Shown here piece by piece: positions 8,272 through 16,183 of a stretch of DNA of 17,933 nucleotides; the stretch's first letter is position 1, and every line of letters begins with the position of its first letter. Source of the DNA: Candidatus Opitulatrix cubana (GTDB lineage Bacteria; Actinomycetota; Actinomycetes; Actinomycetales; Bifidobacteriaceae); NCBI GenBank assembly GCA_031283665.1, contig JAITBJ010000075.1, forward strand, positions 1 through 17,933, in the 5' to 3' direction. The position numbers and the translations under genes are program-made. The notes under the pieces were generated by a model, which was not told where the DNA came from, made no database searches, and saw nothing but the letters and a program-made list of their open reading frames with translations.

Positions 8272-8296
8272 AAAAACCTAACAGATTTGCATCTAT
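8272..8296 (-). terminator. Intrinsic terminator after the sortase gene
   Basis: On the minus strand ATAGAT, GNRA-type loop GCAA, ATCTGT (8296-8281, one G-T pair), then TAGG and five T (8276-8272). It begins nine bases past the sortase stop codon. On the plus strand a T-run also follows the same stem. Confidence 0.4.
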
Positions 8297-8305
8297 TTTT
8301 TATAT

Positions 8306-8950
8306 TTAGACTTTTTTTGCATAAATTATATAATTATCTGACTGGCTCCAATTAGTATTAGGTCTATTCCAGCAAGTAATTAGTACAAGTTGATTTTTCC
8401 AATTTCTCCATTGGCTCCAAACCTGAGAGTTTTTTTGCAAATCGTCTCGTTTATATATTTTAGTATCTATAATTTTATATTCTTTTTTAGTGTTAGATGT
8501 TTTGGATGTGAGGAGTATTTTATCACCTATATTTACTTTCTCTTTCTGTAAATTATCATCATATAAAAAGTTTCCGGCTCCTGCTCCCCCTAAAACGCTA
8601 TGTGTTATAAAAACTGAAAGACCTGCTTTTTTGATAAAAGGATTGCCGTATTCTGATAATAAATAAACACTTTTCACATCTGGAGGGCTTATTTTTTCCT
8701 CATTTGCTAGGTTTATTTTTTGAATCGGTGCTTTTAGTTTCACATTAGGAATCTCTAAAAAACTATTATAATATGACTCAATTTCTAGTTCTTCATTAGT
8801 TTGACGCGGTATATTTACATAATTATTTTGGAAATCAGTATCATTTATTTCATTGAAACTTATATTATCTATTGGCTGATTAATATGAACTGTAAACATA
8901 AACACGCATACTAGAAGAGCTGTTAAAAGAAGTGAAATCTTGTTTTTCAT
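8306..8950 (-). CDS. Sortase-family transpeptidase with atypical active site
   Basis: Membrane-anchored cysteine transpeptidase of 214 aa, resembling the small class E/F sortases of Actinobacteria. An N-terminal signal anchor (about residues 4-22) is followed by a spacer and the beta-barrel domain from about residue 65. The catalytic His is H117 in FITHSVLGG and the catalytic Cys is C193 in LVLITCWNRP. The Arg that normally follows the Cys by roughly 8-13 residues is absent: this stretch reads PNTNWSQSDNY, and the only nearby Arg is R196, three residues after the Cys. The gene starts 16 bp after the stop of the surface protein, which is its likely substrate. No Shine-Dalgarno is visible. Family membership is secure from the TH and LxTC motifs; the class and full activity are not. 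Confidence 0.85.
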   Translation of the reverse strand: MKNKISLLLTALLVCVFMFTVHINQPIDNISFNEINDTDFQNNYVNIPRQTNEELEIESYYNSFLEIPNVKLKAPIQKINLANEEKISPPDVKSVYLLSEYGNPFIKKAGLSVFITHSVLGGAGAGNFLYDDNLQKEKVNIGDKILLTSKTSNTKKEYKIIDTKIYKRDDLQKNSQVWSQWRNWKNQLVLITCWNRPNTNWSQSDNYIIYAKKV

Positions 8951-8966
8951 TTTGATTGTATAATGT

Positions 8967-11234
8967 TTAGATTATATTTTTACCATAATAAAACGGTACC
9001 GCATAAAACAATTTTGAAAATATATTATTTGCAAATGCTGTTGCGCCTGTTTGAAGTTGGGGTCCTGTTTTTTCAAAGAATTGAATTGTATTAGTTTTGC
9101 AATCTATATAGAATTGCTCATCTATATCATTAGCGGGAGACTGATAAGCTCTAACTCTGTCATCACCTGAAAAAGAGTAGACCGCCCCATAGTATCCGCA
9201 GTTTTTTGGAATAATTGCATCAGCATCAGTTTTTCCAATAGTGTAAACACCGTTTTTTGCAGGAAGAGCCTTTTCAAAAAGCACACTTGCACCGTCCGGC
9301 ACATTTTTAGATTTTGGCGGTGTTTGCCCGTAATAGTAGACTTTATAATTTGCATTTTTTTCATCTGCTCTCCAGCTTGTGCCCTCTAATCCTGCAAACT
9401 CGGGATGATCATCAGGCATTCCAGATATTTCCACAGTATCAAATGCTCTGCCTCCGGAGTTTACATTATATTCTTGCATTTTAGAATAGTGTGATATTTC
9501 AGATAGGATGCTAATAGTTTCTTTTTCAGCAAAAACTCCGTCATTCAAATTAGTTTGCTCTAGCTTTGGTGATTGACTAGCGTCCATAAACCAATTCCAT
9601 GTATAAAATCCTGGCTCTAAAATAGATACATCATCAGTTGGTTTAGTAGCGCTGCTTGTAAAAATTAGTGACTGTTTATAGACTTGCGGTTCATTATTTA
9701 TGTCGCGATTTTGAGAATATGCTTCAGGTCTGTTATAAGGTCCTAACAGTGTGCCATCAAATTTTAGTGGCTCGTTTTCCGTCCATATATCATTTTCAGG
9801 TAAGCTTACTGATAAACTATCGTGAAACTTTGCACCTATAAAAGCAGTTCTATTAGAAGTGAGTGTTTTAAATTGCGGTGTCATTTGATATACTAGCACT
9901 TCATTATTTTTGAAAAACCCATCATCAAAAGAGCTTTCAAAGTATTTTTGATATTCAGGATCTTGGTCTGCTATATTTATTTTCCAATTCCATGTATAAA
10001 TCCCGCTCTTATTTATCACTATATTATTTGCAAGATTAGTGCTTTCTGGTGGAGTGATTGTCTCTTTTACAGTTGCCGCTATTTTATTTTTATCGCTTTC
10101 TGATGGAGCAGTTGAGAACCCCTTAGAGCTTTCATAAGGCCCGTATAGTGTGCCAATAAGGGTTACAGGTATAGCGTTATTATTGTCATCTCTTATCCAA
10201 GACCCTTCTTTTGCAACAATTGTAATGTTATCTTTAGCAATCTGCCCTTTTTGAATATATATGCCCCCATCCTCGCGTGATATATCAAAAGGCAAATCTG
10301 TATTAAATGGCGAATGTGCAGAATCTATATTTGAAAAAGCACCGCTTCCCTCAATATGTGTTGTTGATATAAGTGTGGGATTTACTTTCTTATTTGCAAA
10401 AAAAGTAGCTTGTTTATTTATATGGTTTTGGGTATAGTCAGGGATTTCTATCATAGGCTGAAGCCCTTGAACCTCGCTTCTCCAAACCTGCGTCGGTTCA
10501 TAAGCGAAATCAAATTTTATATTCACATCACCTTTCCCTGTAGCTTTCCATGGAAGTTTTTTATTTACTGTGCCATCGTTGCTGGTAGTGAGAGTTTTTG
10601 AATTGTTAGATTTGAATACAGCAGGTCCTGATATAGTGGCGGTAAAGCGCCGAGGGGATGAATTATTATAGTAGTTTTGAGTTTTTGGAGCTGTGATAGT
10701 TCCTAGTCGCTTAGCAGCAGTATATTCAGTGCTGCTATTTGTCACGCTATTTGGATTTAAGGCTTTATCATTTGCCTCATTTAGCAATTCATCGGCTTTT
10801 CTTGCAATGTCAGATGGCAAGTTTGCATTTATTATAGGCCAGTATTGACCTCTATCTGCTAGCCGATGAATTGCTACTGCTAATCCTGCTTGAGTTAGAT
10901 TGTCGTTGTTATTAGTGTAAGCTCCTACTAAATATCCAAGAGTTTTATCTTCCATATACCAGCCGCTTGATGCTGGATATTCGCCTGGACTTCCAGCAGC
11001 TAAACCCACTTCGATGCAGTATCCTTTTCTGCCAGACCCTAAATCAAAAGCACCGAGCCATGTTTGAACCCCGGGATACCCATGTGGAGTCCAATCAAAC
11101 CAGCGGCCTGCGCCTGTAGGAGTTTCTGCTGCGTAAGCAGTATAATGTTTATCTGGAGTGCTTAACACAGTAATAACGCTGAGTATTCCAATTATCAAAC
11201 TTCCTATAACAGTGAATATAATTCTTTTTTTCAT
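8967..11234 (-). CDS. Secreted surface protein with thioester-type N-terminal domain (putative adhesin)
   Basis: 755 aa. A signal peptide covers about residues 1-36 (KKR, hydrophobic core, AYAA). The next domain (about 43-160) resembles the thioester/TQXA domains of Gram-positive adhesins. C73 in GYCIEVG and Q115 in NLTQAGLAVAIHR are placed to form a Cys-Gln thioester that could bond covalently to host or partner amines. The body carries repeated modules, marked by GTLYGPY (361-367) with GIYTWNW (411-417) and GTLLGPY (494-500) with GFYTWNW (542-548). A diverged third unit lies around 618-690. The C-terminus (GPQLQTGATAF, 724-734) looks like a sorting signal with QLQTG in place of LPXTG. The tail after it is only moderately hydrophobic, contains two Lys and ends without a basic cluster. 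The adjacent sortase is the likely partner. No Shine-Dalgarno precedes the ATG. The adhesin role is inferred. Confidence 0.85.
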   Translation of the reverse strand: MKKRIIFTVIGSLIIGILSVITVLSTPDKHYTAYAAETPTGAGRWFDWTPHGYPGVQTWLGAFDLGSGRKGYCIEVGLAAGSPGEYPASSGWYMEDKTLGYLVGAYTNNNDNLTQAGLAVAIHRLADRGQYWPIINANLPSDIARKADELLNEANDKALNPNSVTNSSTEYTAAKRLGTITAPKTQNYYNNSSPRRFTATISGPAVFKSNNSKTLTTSNDGTVNKKLPWKATGKGDVNIKFDFAYEPTQVWRSEVQGLQPMIEIPDYTQNHINKQATFFANKKVNPTLISTTHIEGSGAFSNIDSAHSPFNTDLPFDISREDGGIYIQKGQIAKDNITIVAKEGSWIRDDNNNAIPVTLIGTLYGPYESSKGFSTAPSESDKNKIAATVKETITPPESTNLANNIVINKSGIYTWNWKINIADQDPEYQKYFESSFDDGFFKNNEVLVYQMTPQFKTLTSNRTAFIGAKFHDSLSVSLPENDIWTENEPLKFDGTLLGPYNRPEAYSQNRDINNEPQVYKQSLIFTSSATKPTDDVSILEPGFYTWNWFMDASQSPKLEQTNLNDGVFAEKETISILSEISHYSKMQEYNVNSGGRAFDTVEISGMPDDHPEFAGLEGTSWRADEKNANYKVYYYGQTPPKSKNVPDGASVLFEKALPAKNGVYTIGKTDADAIIPKNCGYYGAVYSFSGDDRVRAYQSPANDIDEQFYIDCKTNTIQFFEKTGPQLQTGATAFANNIFSKLFYAVPFYYGKNII

Positions 11235-11240
11235 ATATAA

Positions 11241-11269
11241 AACTTATCAAAAATTAGATCTAATTTCAA
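11241..11269 (-). promoter_or_regulatory. Promoter of the surface-protein gene, leaderless spacing
   Basis: Minus strand: TTGAAA (11269-11264), 17 bp ending in TGA, TAAGTT (11246-11241), six bases (TTATAT), then ATG. The -35 is good, the -10 is weak except for its TG extension. The spacing equals that at hpf. Confidence 0.5.
11251..11266. promoter_or_regulatory. Perfect 16-bp palindrome in the surface-protein promoter (candidate operator)
   Basis: AAATTAGATCTAATTT is its own reverse complement over all 16 bases. It covers the end of the proposed -35 box and most of the -35/-10 spacer, the classical place for a dimeric repressor. The regulator is not encoded in the window. Confidence 0.5.
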
Positions 11270-11278
11270 AGGGATGTT

Positions 11279-11307
11279 AAAACAGGGTAGGTGTTGAAAA
11301 CCGCCCT
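11279..11307 (-). terminator. Terminator after dinB
   Basis: Eleven bases past the dinB stop, the minus strand has AGGG and GGT pairing with ACC and CCCT around a loop. This is a two-part stem with a small internal mismatch, and GTTTT follows. It would separate the pbp-dinB transcript from the surface-protein gene. Confidence 0.4.
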
Positions 11308-11317
11308 TTTGCACTTA

Positions 11318-12538
11318 TCACATATAGTGAACTAGATGTTTATTATACTTTTTATTAAGTAAATTAATTGCATTTTGCAAGCGTTCATTTCTTTCATATC
11401 CGTATTCAAAAATGCTAAACTGCTTTTGCTCTCCTGCTTGTTTTACATTTTCTAATTTTGAAAGACTCACACCAATTAGTCGTACTTTTTTTCCGTTATA
11501 GAGCTTTTCAAAAAGAGATTTTGCCACTTTATAAATAGACTGTGAATCTGAGACTTGCTTTTTTAGTGTAATACTTGCTGCATCACGAGAGAAATCTGAA
11601 TACTTTATATTTACTGTGATTCTACGAGTCTTGAAACCCTCTTCTCCGAGCCGCTTTACAGTTTTTTCAGTCATTTTTAGCAAATGAGAGAGCACTTCAT
11701 CTTTATTATAAGTTTCTGTATAAAAGGTTTCCTCATTTCCTATAGATTTTGATGGTTCACTAATTGCTAATTTTGAAGAGTCCAAACCGTGTGCTGCTTG
11801 AAAGATTTTTTCGCCCATTTTAGTTTTAAAAATCTTTTGGAGCTTTTCTAAACTCAAATCTGCAAGCTGCTTTACAGTTTCAATTCCGTAGTTTTCTAAT
11901 TTTTTCCGTGTAGCAGGACCTATGCCCCATATAGCTTTTAGAGGCAGACTTTGAACAAATTCCTCTGCGGCATCAGCGCATACCATCATTTGCCCATTAG
12001 GTTTAGCTTGAGTAGATGCTAATTTTGCTACTAGTTTATTTTCAGCTATGCCCGCAGAGCATGTGACACCAAGTTCTTTATAAATCTGGTTTCTAATTTT
12101 TTCTACAGCCTCCCAAATGGTGCCAAAAAGCATTTGACATCCTGACAAATCTAAAAACACTTCGTCAATTGAATATGGTTCAATAAAAGGTGTGAAATTA
12201 TAAAATATGTCAAATGCTTTTTCTGATATTTTTTGATAATGTTCCATATCTACTGGAAAGCATATAGCGTGAGGACATCGTCGTTTAGCTTCTGCCATAG
12301 GCATACCTGCTTTTATGCCGAACTCTCTTGCTAGATAATTTGCAGAAGAGACCACCCCTTTCAAAGTCCCGCCTTGATTTGTTCCTCCCGCTATTACGCA
12401 TTTCCCATTTGTTTCAGGATGCCGCGCTTGCTCAATAGTTGCAAAAAATGAGTCCATATCTATATGAACTATTTTCAGGCTTTTAATATCAGCGCCCCAA
12501 TTTTTTTTGACTGATTCTAATCGCGGACCCGTGCTCAT
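11318..12538 (-). CDS. dinB: DNA polymerase IV, Y family
   Basis: Error-prone translesion polymerase of 406 aa. The catalytic acids are D27 in HIDMDSFFA and D125-E126 in YSIDEVFLD, and the aromatic residues after DMDS supply the steric gate. The palm, thumb (helix-hairpin-helix at about GIGPATRKKLENYGI) and little-finger domains follow. QFSIF (373-377) matches the QxS[LI]F clamp-binding motif that docks Y-family polymerases on the sliding clamp; about 30 basic residues follow it. The ATG overlaps the stop of the upstream penicillin-binding protein as ATGA, so translation is probably coupled. No LexA-like box is visible directly upstream, as expected for an internal gene. Expression would depend on the pbp promoter. 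Confidence 0.95.
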   Translation of the reverse strand: MSTGPRLESVKKNWGADIKSLKIVHIDMDSFFATIEQARHPETNGKCVIAGGTNQGGTLKGVVSSANYLAREFGIKAGMPMAEAKRRCPHAICFPVDMEHYQKISEKAFDIFYNFTPFIEPYSIDEVFLDLSGCQMLFGTIWEAVEKIRNQIYKELGVTCSAGIAENKLVAKLASTQAKPNGQMMVCADAAEEFVQSLPLKAIWGIGPATRKKLENYGIETVKQLADLSLEKLQKIFKTKMGEKIFQAAHGLDSSKLAISEPSKSIGNEETFYTETYNKDEVLSHLLKMTEKTVKRLGEEGFKTRRITVNIKYSDFSRDAASITLKKQVSDSQSIYKVAKSLFEKLYNGKKVRLIGVSLSKLENVKQAGEQKQFSIFEYGYERNERLQNAINLLNKKYNKHLVHYM

Positions 12539-14373
12539 TTTTTTATCTCTTTAAAATAATGTATAAACGCATCTAGCGTCCACCCTGAGCCAGCATTTCC
12601 GTATAAACCACCAAAGGGCGAAATAGTCTCTTCTGAACCATCAGCGGCAGTCTGCCAAAGTCCAAAGACCGCTGTTTGATTAGAATTATATCCTGCAAAC
12701 CAAGCTGATTTATTATCAGAGCTTGTTCCAGATTTTCCTGCAATGGTTTCACCTAATGATTTCGCCCTTTGAGCAAATCCGTTTTGCACCACTCCTTGCA
12801 TAGCAGCATCTACTTTTTTAATATCATCTGCATCAAACACCTGTTCGCAAGTAGGAGCTGCATTATATATAGATTTATTATCGTGCGATATGGACTGAAC
12901 AAAATATGGATTATTTCTGCAGCCCGAATTTGCAAAAGTATTAAACCCTCTTGCAAGCTCTAGCGGTGTCACAGATGTAAATCCTAAAGTGTTTAAAAGT
13001 GTAGGGTCCACTTTTTCATCTATACCTGCTTTATTCACATTTTCAGATGTTATCTCAGGACCTATTTCTTCGTTTAGCTTCACAAACACAGTGTTTACAG
13101 AATTAGCTAATCCTTTATATAGGTTTACCTGCCCATAGCTCACATTATCTGCATTTGACACAGGATTTTTGAGCCCCTTAAACTTTTGTGGAGAGTTTCC
13201 ATTATATAACTTATTAAAGTCAAGCCCTTTTTCAGCAGCACCAAGCAAGGTAAACGGTTTAAAAGTAGACCCAGCTTGTGCTTTAGCCTGTATAGCATTA
13301 TTTAGTGAGTGTTTCAAATTGTCAGGTCCGCCCCAAAATGCTAAAATATCCCCTGTTTTATTATCAAGGGCTGCAGCTCCCACTTGAGAGTTTGGCGATG
13401 CATCAGAGGGAAGAGTTTTAGCAGCGTCCACAATAGCTTTTTGATAGTCTTTATTAATTGTAGTTGTGATTTTATAGCCGCCGCTAAGTATTTCATTTAG
13501 TGTTATTTTTTGCTTCTCAATTAAATAGTCTTTTACTAGCTGCATAATATAACCATTAGTGCCAGCAAACGGCTGATCTATTTCAGTTCGTGTTTTAGGT
13601 AAACCATCTTTTATAATTGAATTGAAAGTGTCAGTAGAGATATAATTTTCTTCCCTCATAAGATTTAGCGTCCTTTTCCAGCGATTTTGCCCATCTGCTT
13701 TGCTTGCATTTGGATCCCAATTATTTGGTGAGGGAATTATTCCAGCTATAAGAGCTGCTTGGGAAACTGATAGCTGGTTAGCATTTTTTCCAAAATAAGC
13801 TTCTGCAGCAGCTTGAATGCCGTAGCTATTTCGTCCAAAATAAATAGTGTTCATATAGTTGCATAAGATTTCATTTTTGTTTTGTGAAGCATTCAGTTTC
13901 ACAGCAAGGAGTGCCTCCTTAAACTTGGAATAATAATCATTGTTTTCGCCCATATAATATCTTTCAGCATACTGCTGCGAAATAGTAGATCCGCCCTGTC
14001 TTGCACCTCCTGATATATTATTTATAAAGGCTCTTGAAATTGCAAAAATATCAACTCCAGGATTAGACCAAAAAGTTTTGTCTTCTGATGCCACAATGGC
14101 GTTTCCCACATAAGAGGGCAGCGTGCTGCAGTCAATAATTGTTCTATTTTGATCTGATAGAGATCCTATGGGGGTTATGCCGTCAGAAAAATAAACTGTG
14201 GACCGCTGCTCAAGTGCCACAGCATCTGGCTCTGGTATTTGGGTTTGATTGTATGAAATTATAAAAAAAATAAAGCCGGCAATGCCTAAAACAATAATGC
14301 TTGCGAAAAATGCTTTTAAAAAAGTAAACAGCTTTTTATGTTTATTTTTTTTCCGTTTAGCTGCTTTTGACAT
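12535..14373 (-). CDS. Class A penicillin-binding protein (glycosyltransferase and transpeptidase)
   Basis: Bifunctional peptidoglycan synthase, 612 aa, anchored by one N-terminal membrane helix (about 15-42) after a very basic cytoplasmic tail. The glycosyltransferase (GT51) domain has catalytic E97 in ASEDKTFW, then RQGGSTISQQ (125-134). The transpeptidase domain has S369-TFK (SxxK, nucleophile Ser), S425-VN and K547-SGT. All catalytic motifs are intact. The protein is shorter than many actinobacterial homologues, which often have a long C-terminal PASTA or Pro-rich region; here it stops soon after the transpeptidase. It has its own TGn-type -10 six bases from the ATG and overlaps dinB by 4 bp. 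It could be called pbp1A-like, but orthology is not settled from the sequence. Confidence 0.93.
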   Translation of the reverse strand: MSKAAKRKKNKHKKLFTFLKAFFASIIVLGIAGFIFFIISYNQTQIPEPDAVALEQRSTVYFSDGITPIGSLSDQNRTIIDCSTLPSYVGNAIVASEDKTFWSNPGVDIFAISRAFINNISGGARQGGSTISQQYAERYYMGENNDYYSKFKEALLAVKLNASQNKNEILCNYMNTIYFGRNSYGIQAAAEAYFGKNANQLSVSQAALIAGIIPSPNNWDPNASKADGQNRWKRTLNLMREENYISTDTFNSIIKDGLPKTRTEIDQPFAGTNGYIMQLVKDYLIEKQKITLNEILSGGYKITTTINKDYQKAIVDAAKTLPSDASPNSQVGAAALDNKTGDILAFWGGPDNLKHSLNNAIQAKAQAGSTFKPFTLLGAAEKGLDFNKLYNGNSPQKFKGLKNPVSNADNVSYGQVNLYKGLANSVNTVFVKLNEEIGPEITSENVNKAGIDEKVDPTLLNTLGFTSVTPLELARGFNTFANSGCRNNPYFVQSISHDNKSIYNAAPTCEQVFDADDIKKVDAAMQGVVQNGFAQRAKSLGETIAGKSGTSSDNKSAWFAGYNSNQTAVFGLWQTAADGSEETISPFGGLYGNAGSGWTLDAFIHYFKEIKK

Positions 14374-14379
14374 ACATTA

Positions 14380-14388
14380 AGTTTAGCA
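14380..14388 (-). promoter_or_regulatory. Extended -10 for the penicillin-binding protein gene, leaderless spacing
   Basis: Minus strand TGCTAAACT, then TAATGT, then the ATG. It lies in the 27-bp gap after trmL. No -35 is recognisable, and there is no Shine-Dalgarno sequence. It may act as an internal promoter in the gal-trmL-pbp-dinB group. Confidence 0.45.
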
Positions 14389-14400
14389 ATTAAAGCTTTT

Positions 14401-14883
14401 TTAATTTGGAAATCCAAGCTGTCTATATGCTTCATAAAGGGCTACAGCAGCGCTGTTTGTAAGATTCATACTTCTTACATTTTTTCTCATCGGAATATAT
14501 AAGGAATCTGTGATAGCTAAATGAGAATATATTTTTTTAGGCAGTCCATCTGGTTCAGGACCAAATAAAAGATAATCGTTTTTAGAATAGCTAATATCAG
14601 TATAAAGTGTTTTTGCTTGAGTTCTAAATGCAAAAATCTTTCTTTCGGGATGGGCGGTGTATTCTAAAAACTTTTCAAAGTTTTTATGAACTATTAAATG
14701 TGATAAATCGTGATAATCTAAACCAGCTCTTTTTAGCCGCGCACTATCAAGCTCAAAACATAGAGGCTCTATTAAATGCAAAACCGATCCCGCATTAGCA
14801 CAAAGTCTTATAGCGGCGCCAGTGTTTCCAGCAATTTGTGGTTCAAAATAAACTAATTGGGGTATATCTGTTTTATAAGTCAT
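14401..14883 (-). CDS. trmL: tRNA (cytidine(34)-2'-O)-methyltransferase
   Basis: Small SPOUT methyltransferase of 160 aa, the usual family length. It 2'-O-methylates the wobble nucleotide of certain tRNA-Leu species using S-adenosylmethionine. Visible motifs are the N-terminal YFEPQIAGNTGAAIRLCANAG (12-32), where N20 and R26 are conserved; RRAGLDYH-like KRAGLDYHD (51-59); FGPEPDGLP (107-115); and IPM with SMNLTNSAAVALYEA (138-152), which completes the knot and cofactor pocket. galK ends 37 bp upstream and the penicillin-binding protein starts 27 bp downstream. No Shine-Dalgarno or clear promoter was found. A tRNA-Leu gene lies about 2.3 kb away, which is coincidence as far as can be told. Confidence 0.92.
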   Translation of the reverse strand: MTYKTDIPQLVYFEPQIAGNTGAAIRLCANAGSVLHLIEPLCFELDSARLKRAGLDYHDLSHLIVHKNFEKFLEYTAHPERKIFAFRTQAKTLYTDISYSKNDYLLFGPEPDGLPKKIYSHLAITDSLYIPMRKNVRSMNLTNSAAVALYEAYRQLGFPN

Positions 14884-14920
14884 CTTTATTAAACCATTTC
14901 ATATTAAAGATATTGTCATA

Positions 14921-16183
14921 TTATAGATATTGTGCCCAAACGCCTACATTTCTAATTTGCAAAATATGACACGAATTTTTTCCAAACACTTTTTCAATTT
15001 CTTTTTTATAGTTTTCAAGTAAATCATTTGGAACAAAAGCTAAAATAGTTCCTGCGAACCCGCCACCATGAACTCTAACAGCAGCGCGAGATCTATTATT
15101 TGCATAAAGTATTTTTTCGCTAATTGCTAATGCCATTGACACTGCTTGATGATTTGGATCAGCATATATATTTTGCAAATACTTATATGATGAGTTTCCG
15201 CTTGCTCTAACAAGTTCTAAAAACTCTTCAAGTTTATTCTGCTGCAGAAGTTTTGCTTGGTCAATAGCTCTTTGATTTTCGCCAAAAAAATGCAATGCTC
15301 TCAAAACTGGTCTATCGCCAACTTTTAATCTTAGCTGCTTGAGTTTAGAGAAAAACTCTTTTTCGCTAACTTCTCGCAAAACTTCTTTTCCAAAAAATTG
15401 AGCCACCTGTTTCATCTCTCGTGTGATTTGAGAGTAAGCCTCTGTGAGATTAGCGTGAGACGCATTCACATCTACTACGCATAATGCGTATTCAGTTTTG
15501 CTCATATCAAATGAAATGGGTTTAATTTTTGGAGACTTAGTATTTTCAAAATCTATTGACACAAATCCCCCCACTGCAGAGGCTGTTTGATCCATTAATC
15601 CGGATGCTTTATTCATAAAATTGTTTTCAGCCCACTGACCTGCTATAGCAAGTTCCATAGGTGATACTTTATTATTGTTAAATAAAAATGAAAAAATGCC
15701 GCCCACTGCCACTTCAAAAGCTGCTGATGATGAAAGCCCTGAACCCACTAGCACATCTGATGTGAGATAAGCATCAAACCCCTCTATTTTATAATCATTT
15801 TCCTTCATCCATGATGCTACACCTCTAATGAGAGCACTTGTATCATTTTTATCAGTTTCAGGTTCTAAAGCAGAAAGGTCAATTTTTTGCATACCAAAAC
15901 CATCAGAATATAGATTTACACTATTTGTGCCATTTGGAATTGCAAGGGCTAAAATATCTAAATTAATAGATGCGGCTATTACGCAGCCTTTTTGATGATC
16001 TGTATGATTTCCGCCGATTTCAGTTCTGCCTGGTGCTGAAACTGCTGCTAGCTTTTCTGCTTTATAGTTTTCCACCTTTCCAAAATGCTTTTCAAACTCT
16101 TTATAAGCTTTTTTATATCGCGTAATAGCCGCATCCGTATCAGTATATAGCTTTTCAAAATTGAAGTTGTCAAAATTATTCAT
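14921..16183 (-). CDS. galK: Galactokinase
   Basis: GHMP-family kinase that phosphorylates alpha-D-galactose to galactose-1-phosphate, the first committed Leloir step. With the start chosen here it is 420 aa. Motif 1 is APGRTEIGGNHTDH, motif 2 VGSGLSSSAA (ATP phosphate loop), and motif 3 VHGGGFAGT near the C-terminus. MDQTASAVGG carries the catalytic Asp (D198). The TEIGGNHTDH form differs from the common RVNLIGEHTDY and is the type I associate with Clostridia and related lineages. An ATG seven codons upstream (16204) gives 427 aa but has no ribosome site. The ATG at 16183 shares TAATG with the galM stop and has GGAGG 12 bases upstream. galM precedes it; no galT is in the window. Confidence 0.92.
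   Translation of the reverse strand: MNNFDNFNFEKLYTDTDAAITRYKKAYKEFEKHFGKVENYKAEKLAAVSAPGRTEIGGNHTDHQKGCVIAASINLDILALAIPNGTNSVNLYSDGFGMQKIDLSALEPETDKNDTSALIRGVASWMKENDYKIEGFDAYLTSDVLVGSGLSSSAAFEVAVGGIFSFLFNNNKVSPMELAIAGQWAENNFMNKASGLMDQTASAVGGFVSIDFENTKSPKIKPISFDMSKTEYALCVVDVNASHANLTEAYSQITREMKQVAQFFGKEVLREVSEKEFFSKLKQLRLKVGDRPVLRALHFFGENQRAIDQAKLLQQNKLEEFLELVRASGNSSYKYLQNIYADPNHQAVSMALAISEKILYANNRSRAAVRVHGGGFAGTILAFVPNDLLENYKKEIEKVFGKNSCHILQIRNVGVWAQYL

Noticed and set aside
9122..9364. 80-aa ORF on the same strand as the surface protein in another frame
   Set aside because: It is nested in the long surface-protein frame, and its composition looks like an out-of-frame reading.
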